A DNA stretch of 64,000 bases, taken from contig NZ_CP107030.1 of the NCBI RefSeq assembly GCF_027474825.1, positions 2,486,529 to 2,550,528 on the forward strand, given 5' to 3'. Source of the DNA: Maribacter halichondriae. Its GTDB lineage: Bacteria; Bacteroidota; Bacteroidia; Flavobacteriales; Flavobacteriaceae. A program made the translations under genes and the position numbers. Below are positions 38,380 to 46,549 of this stretch, piece after piece. A model generated the notes under the pieces. It was not told the origin of the DNA. It was given only the letters and a program-made list of their open reading frames with translations, and made no database searches. Every line of letters starts with the position of its first letter. The stretch's first letter is position 1.

Positions 38380-39582
38380 TTATCCATCGGCCATACTTAC
38401 TTTTTGGGAAACCTCCCCGGTTTCCTTATGTTTGAGAATCAACTTTTTATCCCCGTTTGGTAAAATTTCCTCCTTTATCAAATAATGGTCATCATCATAT
38501 GATTCCCATTTTTTCTGGCTGTCTTCGGGTTCGTCGCCGCGCCAATCTTCGAGTACCACAGGTTCCCATTTCTTGCTTTCAGCGGATTTAAAGGCGGCAT
38601 CCAAAATAGCATTGACCACATAGCCGTCATAAAAAGTTTCCAATGGTTCCCGGTTTTCTTCGATAGCCGTGAACATATCGGTAAACATGTGCGGGTAGCC
38701 CAATTCATGGGCTTCATCCCCAACAGGGAATAACCAACCCGTGCTTGATTCCGCTTTTTCGGCCACATAACCATCGCCTCCTTTTCCTGTGGTAAACATT
38801 TCGAAACCAGTACGTAAAAAACTGTTGACCCAAATGGTGCCCTCGGTGCCCATTACTTCGTCGCGCAGATCCATTCCACCACGAAACGTCCAGCTCACTT
38901 CAAATTGGCCGATGGATCCATTGGCATATTTGACCAATCCGATGGCATGGTCCTCGGCATCAATGGGATGCACTTGGGTATCCGCCCAACACATGACTTC
39001 GATGGGTTTTATATTTTTTCCAATAAAATTTCGACTGATTTCTACACAATGACATCCTAAATCAATAATAGCCCCGCCACCCGATTTTTCCTTATCCCAA
39101 AACCAATCACTATGAGGTCCCGGATGTGTTTCTCTGGATTTAGCCCAAAGCACTTTGCCGATATCGCCGCGTTTTACGCTTTCCATTGATTTGAGAAATT
39201 TGGGCGTGTAACAAAGATCTTCGAGATAGCCCCCAAAGATTCCGGCCTCTTCAATGGCATCCAACATCCGTTTTGCCTCTTCGGCATTCCGTCCCAAGGG
39301 TTTGGTGCAGATAACATGTTTCTTTGCCTTGGCGCATGCCAAAACCGCTGGCTCGTGCAAATGATTGGGCAACGAAATCAAGACTACATCGACCTCTGGA
39401 TGTTCTATGGCCTCTTCCATGGAGGTGCTATAATGTGGTAATCCGTAGTCCTTGGCAAAGCGTTTGGCATTTTCCTCATTTCGCGAATAGACCATGGTAA
39501 CACGATCTACCCTTCTTTGTGCATGTAGCGATTCGGCATAAAACCTGGCGATAAAGCCCGAGCCCAACATAGCGATGTTCAT
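38380..39582 (-). CDS. Gfo/Idh/MocA family oxidoreductase
   Basis: 400 residues, no signal peptide, so cytoplasmic. The Rossmann start is NIAMLGSGFIARFYAESLHA; the catalytic EKP-type motif is ICTKPLGRNAEEAKRM; a later GGGAIIDLGCHCVEISRNFIG contains conserved His/Asp positions. It follows the TIM-barrel gene at 39617 and is probably part of the operon leaving the palindromic promoter at 40617-40666. It would interconvert keto and hydroxy sugars with NAD(P). Confidence 0.88.
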   Translation of the reverse strand: MNIAMLGSGFIARFYAESLHAQRRVDRVTMVYSRNEENAKRFAKDYGLPHYSTSMEEAIEHPEVDVVLISLPNHLHEPAVLACAKAKKHVICTKPLGRNAEEAKRMLDAIEEAGIFGGYLEDLCYTPKFLKSMESVKRGDIGKVLWAKSRETHPGPHSDWFWDKEKSGGGAIIDLGCHCVEISRNFIGKNIKPIEVMCWADTQVHPIDAEDHAIGLVKYANGSIGQFEVSWTFRGGMDLRDEVMGTEGTIWVNSFLRTGFEMFTTGKGGDGYVAEKAESSTGWLFPVGDEAHELGYPHMFTDMFTAIEENREPLETFYDGYVVNAILDAAFKSAESKKWEPVVLEDWRGDEPEDSQKKWESYDDDHYLIKEEILPNGDKKLILKHKETGEVSQKVSMADG

Positions 39583-39616
39583 AGGATGTTATTTTTAAAA
39601 AAGGTTCTTGTATAAA

Positions 39617-40552
39617 TTACCAACCGAAAGTCTTTTGAACAAACTCTCGGCTCATTTTCCAATCTTCTTTCAATTCGTTTTTTGGTTCAAAATCATTGGG
39701 AAAAGCCAATTCAATGGCTGCTTGTCCATTGAAATTTTGTGCTTTTAAGACCTCAGCTATGGGTTCGAAATCGGTGTCGCCTTGACCAAGATATTCCGAC
39801 CAGGTGCCATCTTGATATTGATCGCGAATATGTAAATACACGATTTGTTTTCCGTAGGTGGTGATAAATTCAACGGGGTCGATTCCACCACGAATCAGCC
39901 AATTCAAGTCAGGGCCTAATTTAAAATCAGGAATACGTTTCAGCGTACCTTTTAGGTCATGCATGTCATTTTCCACTTCGTAGGTATGGTTGTGCAAGTT
40001 GGCCTCGAAACCATTTTCATTACAAATCGTCCTAATTTTTTTAAGGATATCGGCCTGGGCATCAAGCTCAGCTTCCGTCTTGAGTCCTTTTTTTCCTCCC
40101 ACGGAAATACCGAAGGTTTTTCCGCCCACTTGGGCCAATCTTGGGACGACTATTTTAATGTCATCCATAATTTTTTGATGTTGGGAAGCGTCCCACATAT
40201 TAAATCCAACACCATACGAAGATCCTGAAACGGGAAGGTTGTATTTTTTGATAAGTCCGTTTAAACGCTCCACGGAATCATCATGACGCAGTTGACCTTC
40301 CATGATTTCAACGCCTTTGATACCCGCGTAGCTAAGGTCTGAAAATACGGTATTCAGCACAGGAGTACAATCCCAGTTCGGTGGAAATTTACTGGCATAT
40401 ACCCAAAGGTGCGCATTTACAGGTATGTCGTTTGCGAGTTTACCGCAGGTAGATGATGACATCACCAAGCTAGGCGCAAGTAAAATACTACCAACGCCAA
40501 GACTTGATTTTTTTACAAAACTTCGGCGATTCAAAGAGATAGATGATTTCAT
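39617..40552 (-). CDS. Sugar phosphate isomerase/epimerase-like TIM barrel, Tat leader
   Basis: 311 residues from the ATG at 40552 (a further ATG at 40579 would add nine). The leader contains NRRSFVKKSSLGVGSILL, a good twin-arginine signal. The barrel shows LSYAGIKGVEIMEGQLRHDD, NGFEANLHNHTYEVEN, FKLGPDLNWLIRGG, YLHIRDQYQDGTW and GQAAIELAFPND, with His/Asp/Glu at family metal positions. First gene of the minus-strand operon that leaves the palindromic region at 40617-40666, so probably controlled by the GntR protein. Confidence 0.87.
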   Translation of the reverse strand: MKSSISLNRRSFVKKSSLGVGSILLAPSLVMSSSTCGKLANDIPVNAHLWVYASKFPPNWDCTPVLNTVFSDLSYAGIKGVEIMEGQLRHDDSVERLNGLIKKYNLPVSGSSYGVGFNMWDASQHQKIMDDIKIVVPRLAQVGGKTFGISVGGKKGLKTEAELDAQADILKKIRTICNENGFEANLHNHTYEVENDMHDLKGTLKRIPDFKLGPDLNWLIRGGIDPVEFITTYGKQIVYLHIRDQYQDGTWSEYLGQGDTDFEPIAEVLKAQNFNGQAAIELAFPNDFEPKNELKEDWKMSREFVQKTFGW

Positions 40553-40616
40553 AGAAGACGAAGGTATGTGTAGTTTCAATTACTTTTTGTGTACGCCATA
40601 TGAAAGTACAAAAAAG

Positions 40617-40666
40617 TAAATATATAGAAACTAACTTGTACGTACAAGTTAAAGTATTTAAGTTTA
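40617..40666. promoter_or_regulatory. Divergent promoters with 20-base perfect palindrome (GntR operator)
   Basis: TAACTTGTACGTACAAGTTA at 40632-40651 is a perfect palindrome. Rightwards, TTG (40636-40638) is 20 bases from TAAGTTTA (40659-40666). Leftwards, TTG (CAA at 40645-40647) is 20 bases from TATATTTA (TAAATATA at 40617-40624). Both are close to the Bacteroidota TTG-N20-TAnnTTTG promoter. The core matches the site at 16418-16433 beside gntR. A single ACTTGTA half-site follows at 40668-40674. Confidence 0.68.
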
Positions 40667-40823
40667 GACTTGTAATCTTGCACCATTACGTTCACTACGT
40701 TGACAAACCATAAAATTTGGGATAAAGTCGGATAATTTTTAGGGTAGTTTTGATTATTTCTTTTTACATTTCGAAACGGACTCGAATTTAGAAATCCATT
40801 TTAAAACTTTTTAATCCATTTAC

Positions 40824-41597
40824 ATGAAGTTTAACTTGACAGGAAAAAGTGCCATTGTAACGGGTGGAGGCAGCGGTATCGGAAAAGCGATAGCACTGGC
40901 CCTGGCAGGACAGGGTGCCACTGTACATATTTTGGAATTGAAGAAAGAATCGGCAGACGAAACTACTTCCGAAATATTACAGCATGGAGGCAAGGCTACC
41001 TCATACAATTGTAATGTGGCCAATCAACAACAAGTAAAGGAAACAATTGCCGAGGTAGTCAAGAACAATACCTTGGATATACTCGTGAACAATGCGGGTA
41101 TAGCGCATATCGGCAACGTCGAGAACACCCAGGAGACTGATTTTGACAACGTCTTCAATGTAAATGTAAAAGGAATCTACAATTGCATTCATGCTGCTAT
41201 TCCCTTTATGAAGGCAAGCGGGGGAGTTATTATCAATATGGCCTCTGTTGGAGCTTCCGTAGGTCTTATAGACCGTTTCGCCTATTCGGCGTCAAAGGGC
41301 GCGGTCCTGACCATGACGTACTCGGTCGCCAAAGACTATATTGATTATGGTATTCGGTGCAATAGCATTTCCCCGGGAAGGGTACATACCCCTTTTGTAG
41401 ATGGTTTTATCAAAAAAAATTATCCGGGCAAAGAAAAAGAGATGTTCGAAAAATTATCGAAAACCCAGCCTATCGGAAGAATGGGTACCCCTGAAGAAAT
41501 CGGAAATTTGGCCCTATATTTATGTTCTGACGAAGCTTCGTTCATCACCGGCACGGATTTCCCCATCGACGGTGGATTTATTAAATTAAATACCTAA
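40824..41597 (+). CDS. SDR dehydrogenase, probable 2-keto-3-deoxy-L-fuconate/rhamnonate 4-dehydrogenase
   Basis: 257-residue SDR with TGGGSGIGKAIALALAGQG, NNAGIAH, MASVGAS, YSASK and a C terminus of GMPGT-type spacing (GRMGTPEEIGNLALYLCSDEASFITG). On its own it is a generic SDR. The next two genes are an FAH-family hydrolase and an FMN lactate dehydrogenase, the order known for non-phosphorylating breakdown of L-fucose or L-rhamnose, where this enzyme oxidises the 2-keto-3-deoxy acid at C4. The earlier steps (aldonate dehydratase, lactonase) are not adjacent. Substrate by context only. Confidence 0.82.
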   Translation: MKFNLTGKSAIVTGGGSGIGKAIALALAGQGATVHILELKKESADETTSEILQHGGKATSYNCNVANQQQVKETIAEVVKNNTLDILVNNAGIAHIGNVENTQETDFDNVFNVNVKGIYNCIHAAIPFMKASGGVIINMASVGASVGLIDRFAYSASKGAVLTMTYSVAKDYIDYGIRCNSISPGRVHTPFVDGFIKKNYPGKEKEMFEKLSKTQPIGRMGTPEEIGNLALYLCSDEASFITGTDFPIDGGFIKLNT

Positions 41598-41610
41598 GAA
41601 AAAATATTAG

Positions 41611-41654
41611 ATTCCCGCCGAAGCTTGTTCAGAGCGCAGTCGAAGTACGGGAAT
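41611..41654. repeat. Intergenic hairpin element ATTCCCG...CGGGAAT
   Basis: In the 77-base gap after the SDR gene, ATTCCCG (41611-41617) pairs with CGGGAAT (41648-41654), enclosing a GC-rich stretch with GAAGCTTGTTC and AGCGCAGTCGAAG, phrases typical of dispersed repeats in flavobacteria. Inside an operon it may stabilise or attenuate the transcript. A shorter relative lies at 61868-61887. Confidence 0.45.
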
Positions 41655-41674
41655 AAAGAATAAATCAATTATTT

Positions 41675-42529
41675 ATGAAGTTAATACGATTTGGGAGTGC
41701 AGGAAATGAAAAACCCGGTCTTCAGCTGGAAGATGGTTCGAGAATCGATGTCTCTGGTTTTGGAGAAGATTATAGTGAAAGTTTTTTCGGAACCGATGGT
41801 ATAGGTAGGTTAAGACATTGGCTCGAAACGAACCAAGGTAATTGTCCAAAAGTTACTGCCGCGGTACGTCTTGGTCCGCCGATGGCACGCCCTTCAAAAC
41901 TTGTATGTGTCGGTCTGAATTATGCGCAGCACGCCAAAGAAGCAGGAATGAATATACCCAAAGAACCGGTTTTGTTCTTTAAGGCGACTTCGGCCATTGT
42001 TGGCCCCAATGATGATTTGATTATTCCAAAAGGAAGTGAAAAAACAGATTGGGAAGTGGAGCTGGCCATCGTGATAGGCAAAAAGGCCTCCTATGTTTCC
42101 GAGGCCAATGCTTTTGACCATGTCGCAGGCTATGTCTTGCATAACGATTATAGTGAACGGGCTTTTCAAATTGAAAAAGAGGGGCAATGGTGTAAGGGCA
42201 AAGGTTGCGATACGTTTGCTCCTATTGGCCCTTTCATAGCGACTACCGATGAAATTCCGGATCCGAATAGTCTCAATTTATGGCTGAAATTGAACGGAGA
42301 GACCGTACAGAATAGTTCGACCGATGATTTTATTTTTAACGTACAGGAAGTGGTCAGCTACATTAGCCAGTTTATGACCTTGCTGCCAGGGGATGTAATT
42401 TCAACAGGTACTCCTTTCGGGGTCGGGTTAGGTTTCGATCCCCCAAAATATTTAAAACCAGGCGATGTTGTGGAATTGGGTATCGAAGGACTGGGAAGTT
42501 CAAAACAGACCGCAAAGGCCTATCAATAA
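41675..42529 (+). CDS. Fumarylacetoacetate hydrolase family, probable 2,4-diketo-3-deoxy-L-fuconate/rhamnonate hydrolase
   Basis: 284 residues. The FAH fold is shown by KLVCVGLNYAQHAKEAGM, EPVLFFKATSAIVGPND, the metal site DWEVELAIVIG, NDYSERAFQIEKEGQW and GDVISTGTPFGVGLG. The Asp/Glu trio around WEVELA and NDYS should bind Mg. Family members of this subgroup split 2,4-diketo-3-deoxy sugar acids into pyruvate and L-lactate. A lactate dehydrogenase gene follows 98 bases downstream and the C4-dehydrogenase precedes it, so the three steps are consecutive. Confidence 0.87.
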   Translation: MKLIRFGSAGNEKPGLQLEDGSRIDVSGFGEDYSESFFGTDGIGRLRHWLETNQGNCPKVTAAVRLGPPMARPSKLVCVGLNYAQHAKEAGMNIPKEPVLFFKATSAIVGPNDDLIIPKGSEKTDWEVELAIVIGKKASYVSEANAFDHVAGYVLHNDYSERAFQIEKEGQWCKGKGCDTFAPIGPFIATTDEIPDPNSLNLWLKLNGETVQNSSTDDFIFNVQEVVSYISQFMTLLPGDVISTGTPFGVGLGFDPPKYLKPGDVVELGIEGLGSSKQTAKAYQ

Positions 42530-42627
42530 AGTTATGTCTCCAAAAAGTATCCACACTTTATTTTCTGAAACTTACTACTGACGTAAAGTTCGGAATTTGT
42601 GATTTGGTGTTTGGAATTTAAATTTCT

Positions 42628-43791
42628 ATGGGAAGAATTACCAATATTCAGTTTGATTCAAAGTATCCGGCGATTGAGGATTTGCGAAGCAGGGCGCAAC
42701 AAAAAATTCCTAAGTTCGCATTCGAATATTTGGACGGAGGCTGTAACGAAGATGTCAACCTTTATAAAAATACCTCTGAAATCCGGGAGGTGGAATTGTT
42801 ACCGGAATATTTAAACGAACATACAGGTTCGAATATGCAGACCGAACTGTTCGGCCATACGTATGATGCGCCTTTCGGAATTGCCCCTGTCGGATTGCAA
42901 GGGTTGATGTGGCCCAATTCCCCAGAAATACTGGCGAAGGCCGCTTTTGAGCATAATATTCCTTTTGTATTGAGTACGGTTTCCACAAGCAGTATCGAAC
43001 GGATTTCAGAATTGACCGAGGGCCTAGCTTGGTTCCAATTGTACCATCCTACTGAAAACAGGCTGCGAGATGACATTATCAAAAGGGCCGCTGCAGCTTC
43101 TTGTCCCGTTTTGGTCATTCTCTGTGATGTGCCCACTTTCGGTTTTCGCCCTAGGGATATTAGAAACGGGTTAGCGATGCCACCTAAGATGTCGATAAAA
43201 AATATTTTACAGATTTTAGGAAAACCGGAATGGGCCATGAAGACCCTCATTCATGGTCAGCCCAATTTCGAAACCTTGAAACCCTATATGCCCAAAAACC
43301 TCGATTTGAAACAATTGGGCAAGTTCATGGACCAGACTTTCTCGGGAAGGTTGAACGAAGAAAAAATAAAACCCATTCGAGATATGTGGAAGGGCAAACT
43401 AGTACTGAAAGGAGTCGCCAACGAAGTAGATGCAGAAAAAGCTATTCGCCTAGGCCTTGATGGAATCATAGTTTCAAACCATGGTGGCCGACAATTGGAT
43501 GCAGGAGAATCGACCATAAAACCACTGACCCGAATTGCCAAAAAATACGGAGATCAAATAACGGTCATGATGGATAGCGGTATGCGCTCCGGTCCTGATA
43601 TCGCCCGTACTCTGGCCAGCGGCGCAAAGTTTACCTTTATGGGCCGTTCGTTCATGTACGGAGTTTCGGCCTTAGGAAAAGAAGGAGGGAATCATACCAT
43701 CTCATTGTTGAAGACACAATTGAAACAGGTCATGGACCAGATATGTTGTGAACAGATTGTAGATTTTCCGAAGCATTTGGTTTCGAAATGA
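42628..43791 (+). CDS. lldD: FMN-dependent alpha-hydroxy-acid dehydrogenase, probable L-lactate dehydrogenase
   Basis: 387 residues. FMN barrel with APVGLQGLMWPNSPEILAKAA, FVLSTVSTSSIERI, WFQLYHP, LVLKGVANEVDAEKAIRLG and the catalytic GIIVSNHGGRQLDAGEST with the active-site His and Arg. MDSGMRSGPDIARTLASGAK binds the FMN phosphate. Oxidises L-lactate to pyruvate and reduces quinone or a cytochrome. Placed after the FAH-family gene, it would use the lactate made there. Symbol given by family; other 2-hydroxy acids remain possible. Confidence 0.87.
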   Translation: MGRITNIQFDSKYPAIEDLRSRAQQKIPKFAFEYLDGGCNEDVNLYKNTSEIREVELLPEYLNEHTGSNMQTELFGHTYDAPFGIAPVGLQGLMWPNSPEILAKAAFEHNIPFVLSTVSTSSIERISELTEGLAWFQLYHPTENRLRDDIIKRAAAASCPVLVILCDVPTFGFRPRDIRNGLAMPPKMSIKNILQILGKPEWAMKTLIHGQPNFETLKPYMPKNLDLKQLGKFMDQTFSGRLNEEKIKPIRDMWKGKLVLKGVANEVDAEKAIRLGLDGIIVSNHGGRQLDAGESTIKPLTRIAKKYGDQITVMMDSGMRSGPDIARTLASGAKFTFMGRSFMYGVSALGKEGGNHTISLLKTQLKQVMDQICCEQIVDFPKHLVSK

Positions 43792-43868
43792 ATGTTGTTT
43801 GGCTATGACTTTGCATTGGCACGATTTTGGCTAAATTTCAAAAAGGACTTTTCTTTAAATTTGTGGCA

Positions 43869-45458
43869 TTGAACAAAACCCTTTTCTATTTTCTTCTCGT
43901 TCTTTTAGTCGCTTCTTGTACAAGCGTAAAAAAGTATAATGCCCAAATTTCTTCGTTACATTCGGCTGAAGAACTTCATCACGATGTAGACAAGGTGCAC
44001 GAACAACTGCAAAGATGGCATCCGAGGTTATATCAGTATGTTCCTAAGAAGGAGCTTGACAAAAAGTTCAATGCACTGAAGACAAGTATAAATGGCCCGA
44101 TGGGTAGCAAGGAATTCCACGAAAGGCTAGTTTCGGTAATTAACGAAGTACGACAAGGTCATCTGAATATAAGACCCCCGACTTACAGGTTTACAAAAAA
44201 GCAACAAAAAGAACTACTAAAACGTCCGTTTGAATTTTATGATATCGATTTCGAACTGTTGGAAGACAAATTGTGGGTCAAGGACAACCAAGGCAATGAC
44301 AGTCTTATCGTAGGGCACGAGGTCTTGGCTTTCGATAAAGATTTGGCAGCGAAGTTACTGGACAAGTATAAAAGATTATTTTCTTCCGACGGGTTCAACA
44401 CCACCTATCAAAATCGTTTTGTAGCCCAGAACTTTTCCAATTTTTATTATGTTGATAAAGGGTTCAAAGATAGTCTTACCCTTCTCTTAAAAAAGAACGA
44501 CTCCATCTATTTCAGAACATTACGAAGAATCGCGAAAGGCCAACCAGAGGTAAAAGACACCATGACCTTGCAGAAACCTGCTGTATTATCAAAAACAGAG
44601 AAAATTGCCATAAAACAAAAGGAAAAACATCTCAGAAAAACACGAAAGCGGGCCGGAAGAAAAAGGGGTTATGTACCACCTCGCAACTATTACCTACGAA
44701 ATTTAGATTTTATAGGCAACGATAGTTCCGTGGCCTACCTCAAGATTCGAGGTTTCGGTCATGGCAACTACAATAAATTCTATAAAGAAGCCTTTGCTAA
44801 AATCGATTCCGCAGGTATTGAAAACTTGATTTTGGATTTACGTGACAATGGTGGCGGTAGTTTGGATGAAATCGAAAAACTCTATGGTTATCTTTCTACA
44901 ACACCTTTTCGTTTTATGAACGATGCCGAGACCAAAACTAGGATTCCGATGACAAAAGCCATATTCTCGCAAAAAAGAATCGGTATTTTCAACGAAGCGC
45001 TACGTATTCTAGGAGGTCCGGGGATGATGGTCTACGATATGCTGAATATTCGTAAGAAAGATGGAAAATTATATCGCAAATTTTCAGGTTCGAAAATAAA
45101 ATCACCAAGAAAGAACAATTTCAAAGGTAAAATCTATGTGTTGATCAATGGCTATTCTTTTTCTGCAGCTTCGATGTTGGCCACTAATTTACAGGCAAAT
45201 AAAAGAGCTTTTTTTGTAGGGGAGGAAACAGGTGGAAGCTACAATGGCACCGTCGCTGGCCAGACCAAATATATAGAATTACCAAATTCAAGGGTACTCC
45301 TCTATTTCGGTCTGCTTCAGATTGAAACACCACATAAAACAGAACCCGATGGATATGGTGTAAAACCTGATGTAGAAATAATCCCGACACAGAAAGACCG
45401 GCTTCAGAAAAGAGATCCTGAATTAGAATGGGTGTTAGGAGATATTTATAAAAAGTAG
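43869..45458 (+). CDS. S41 family peptidase (C-terminal processing protease-like), lipoprotein
   Basis: 529 residues from a TTG at 43869, chosen because it starts a textbook lipoprotein signal NKTLFYFLLVLLVASC; the frame extends to TTG at 43827 and there is no ATG. The N-terminal helical part (HHDVDKVHEQLQRWHPRLYQYV) and the catalytic domain (NLILDLRDNGGGSLDEI, then LINGYSFSAASMLATNLQ with the nucleophile Ser, and GEETGGSYNG) are typical. A basic insert KQKEKHLRKTRKRAGRKR lies in the middle. It degrades proteins or peptides in the envelope; no link to the sugar genes is evident. Confidence 0.88.
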   Translation: MNKTLFYFLLVLLVASCTSVKKYNAQISSLHSAEELHHDVDKVHEQLQRWHPRLYQYVPKKELDKKFNALKTSINGPMGSKEFHERLVSVINEVRQGHLNIRPPTYRFTKKQQKELLKRPFEFYDIDFELLEDKLWVKDNQGNDSLIVGHEVLAFDKDLAAKLLDKYKRLFSSDGFNTTYQNRFVAQNFSNFYYVDKGFKDSLTLLLKKNDSIYFRTLRRIAKGQPEVKDTMTLQKPAVLSKTEKIAIKQKEKHLRKTRKRAGRKRGYVPPRNYYLRNLDFIGNDSSVAYLKIRGFGHGNYNKFYKEAFAKIDSAGIENLILDLRDNGGGSLDEIEKLYGYLSTTPFRFMNDAETKTRIPMTKAIFSQKRIGIFNEALRILGGPGMMVYDMLNIRKKDGKLYRKFSGSKIKSPRKNNFKGKIYVLINGYSFSAASMLATNLQANKRAFFVGEETGGSYNGTVAGQTKYIELPNSRVLLYFGLLQIETPHKTEPDGYGVKPDVEIIPTQKDRLQKRDPELEWVLGDIYKK

Positions 45459-45477
45459 CGGCAAGAAATCGATGTTG

Positions 45478-46547
45478 TTACATCCTATGTTTTAATTTTT
45501 CTAGAACCATTTTTTCCATATACACCTTTTCGTTCAACGCCTTTTTTGTGAAATCGAAAAGACTCAAACAACGGTCAAGATTTTGGTTTTCGTAAGCAAC
45601 TTTGTAATAAATGTTGTCATTCAGGTAATCGGTCAAAGCACGCAAGCCATGAATAAAGGGCATAAAGCTTGCGCCGAGGGGCAAAGTTTCGATTTCCTGT
45701 TTTGAAAGAAAGGGCCCTACTGAACCCAAGCCATTCACAAAAGCTTCGAATAGTGACTTGTCAAAGGTGATTTTTTCGTGGTCTTTTGCATCTTCGGGCG
45801 CTGTATTGACGATTGTGCGAACGGCATCTCCGAAATCATAATAAAAATGACCTTTCATCAAGGTATCCAAATCGATGAGACAAAGCGCTTTGTTCTCTTT
45901 TCTTGAAAAAAGAATGTTGTTCAATTTGGTATCGTTATGGCAAACGCGAACCGGAAGCTCTTTTTTACTCAATTCAGAAAGGGTTACCAATACCTTTTGG
46001 GCAAACAGTATTGCCTTTTCGGCAATTTCTTTTTTTCCGCGTTAGCGGACTCAAGTGCCATTTCAAATTGTTCTTTTCGTACTGCAAGGTCATGAAACAG
46101 AGGTATGGTGTCCACAAAATCATCTACCTTGGCGTCTTGTAGAAGTATGTGGAATCTTGCGATTATCCTTCCGGCTTCAAAAGCGGTGTGTGGGTCTATC
46201 GTAGTATTGTAAGCCACACTATGGTCAATATAGGTCATCAACCTCCAATACCCTTTTTCATTTTCAAAAAAGGTCTTTGCTCCGGTTGTTTTGACCAATG
46301 TTATTTGGGTATAGCTAGGGTCTTTTAATTTTTCCAGGGCCGTATCGATATTCGACATGAGACCTTCCATATTTTTAAAAACGGTATGGTTGACACGTTG
46401 CAGAATATAGAGGGGCTTATCATCATCGAGGACCATAAAGGTGTCGTTGATGTATCCGTCGGTTAGCGGTTTGAAATGATAGTCTTTTGCCGAAATCGTA
46501 AAATTTCTTAGAATGGAGTTTAATATGGTGTTTGAATAACCTTCCAT
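45478..46547 (-). CDS. NahK-like N-acetylhexosamine 1-kinase (phosphotransferase family); apparent frameshift
   Basis: The N-terminal half (DGYINDTFMVLDD, PLYILQRVNHTVF, WRLMTYIDHSVAYN) runs in one frame and the C-terminal half (VRVCHNDTKLNNIL, LIDLDTLMKGHFYYDFGD) in another. One missing base in the T7 run at 46030-46036 (A7 on the coding strand) joins them as AEKKEIAEKAILFAQKVL and gives about 356 residues, the family length. The HNDTKLNN and IDLDT motifs are the kinase catalytic loop and metal site; the sequence resembles bifidobacterial NahK, which phosphorylates GlcNAc/GalNAc at C1. The paired nucleotidyltransferase gene overlaps or abuts it. Likely a sequence error. Confidence 0.85.
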
Positions 46548-46549
46548 TT

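Noticed and set aside
40668-40674. Second GntR operator (ACTTGTA)
   Set aside because: Only a half-site, with no matching arm downstream.
41897-41910. Operator-like ACTTGTATGT inside the FAH gene
   Set aside because: Half-site in coding sequence with no inverted arm; expected by chance.
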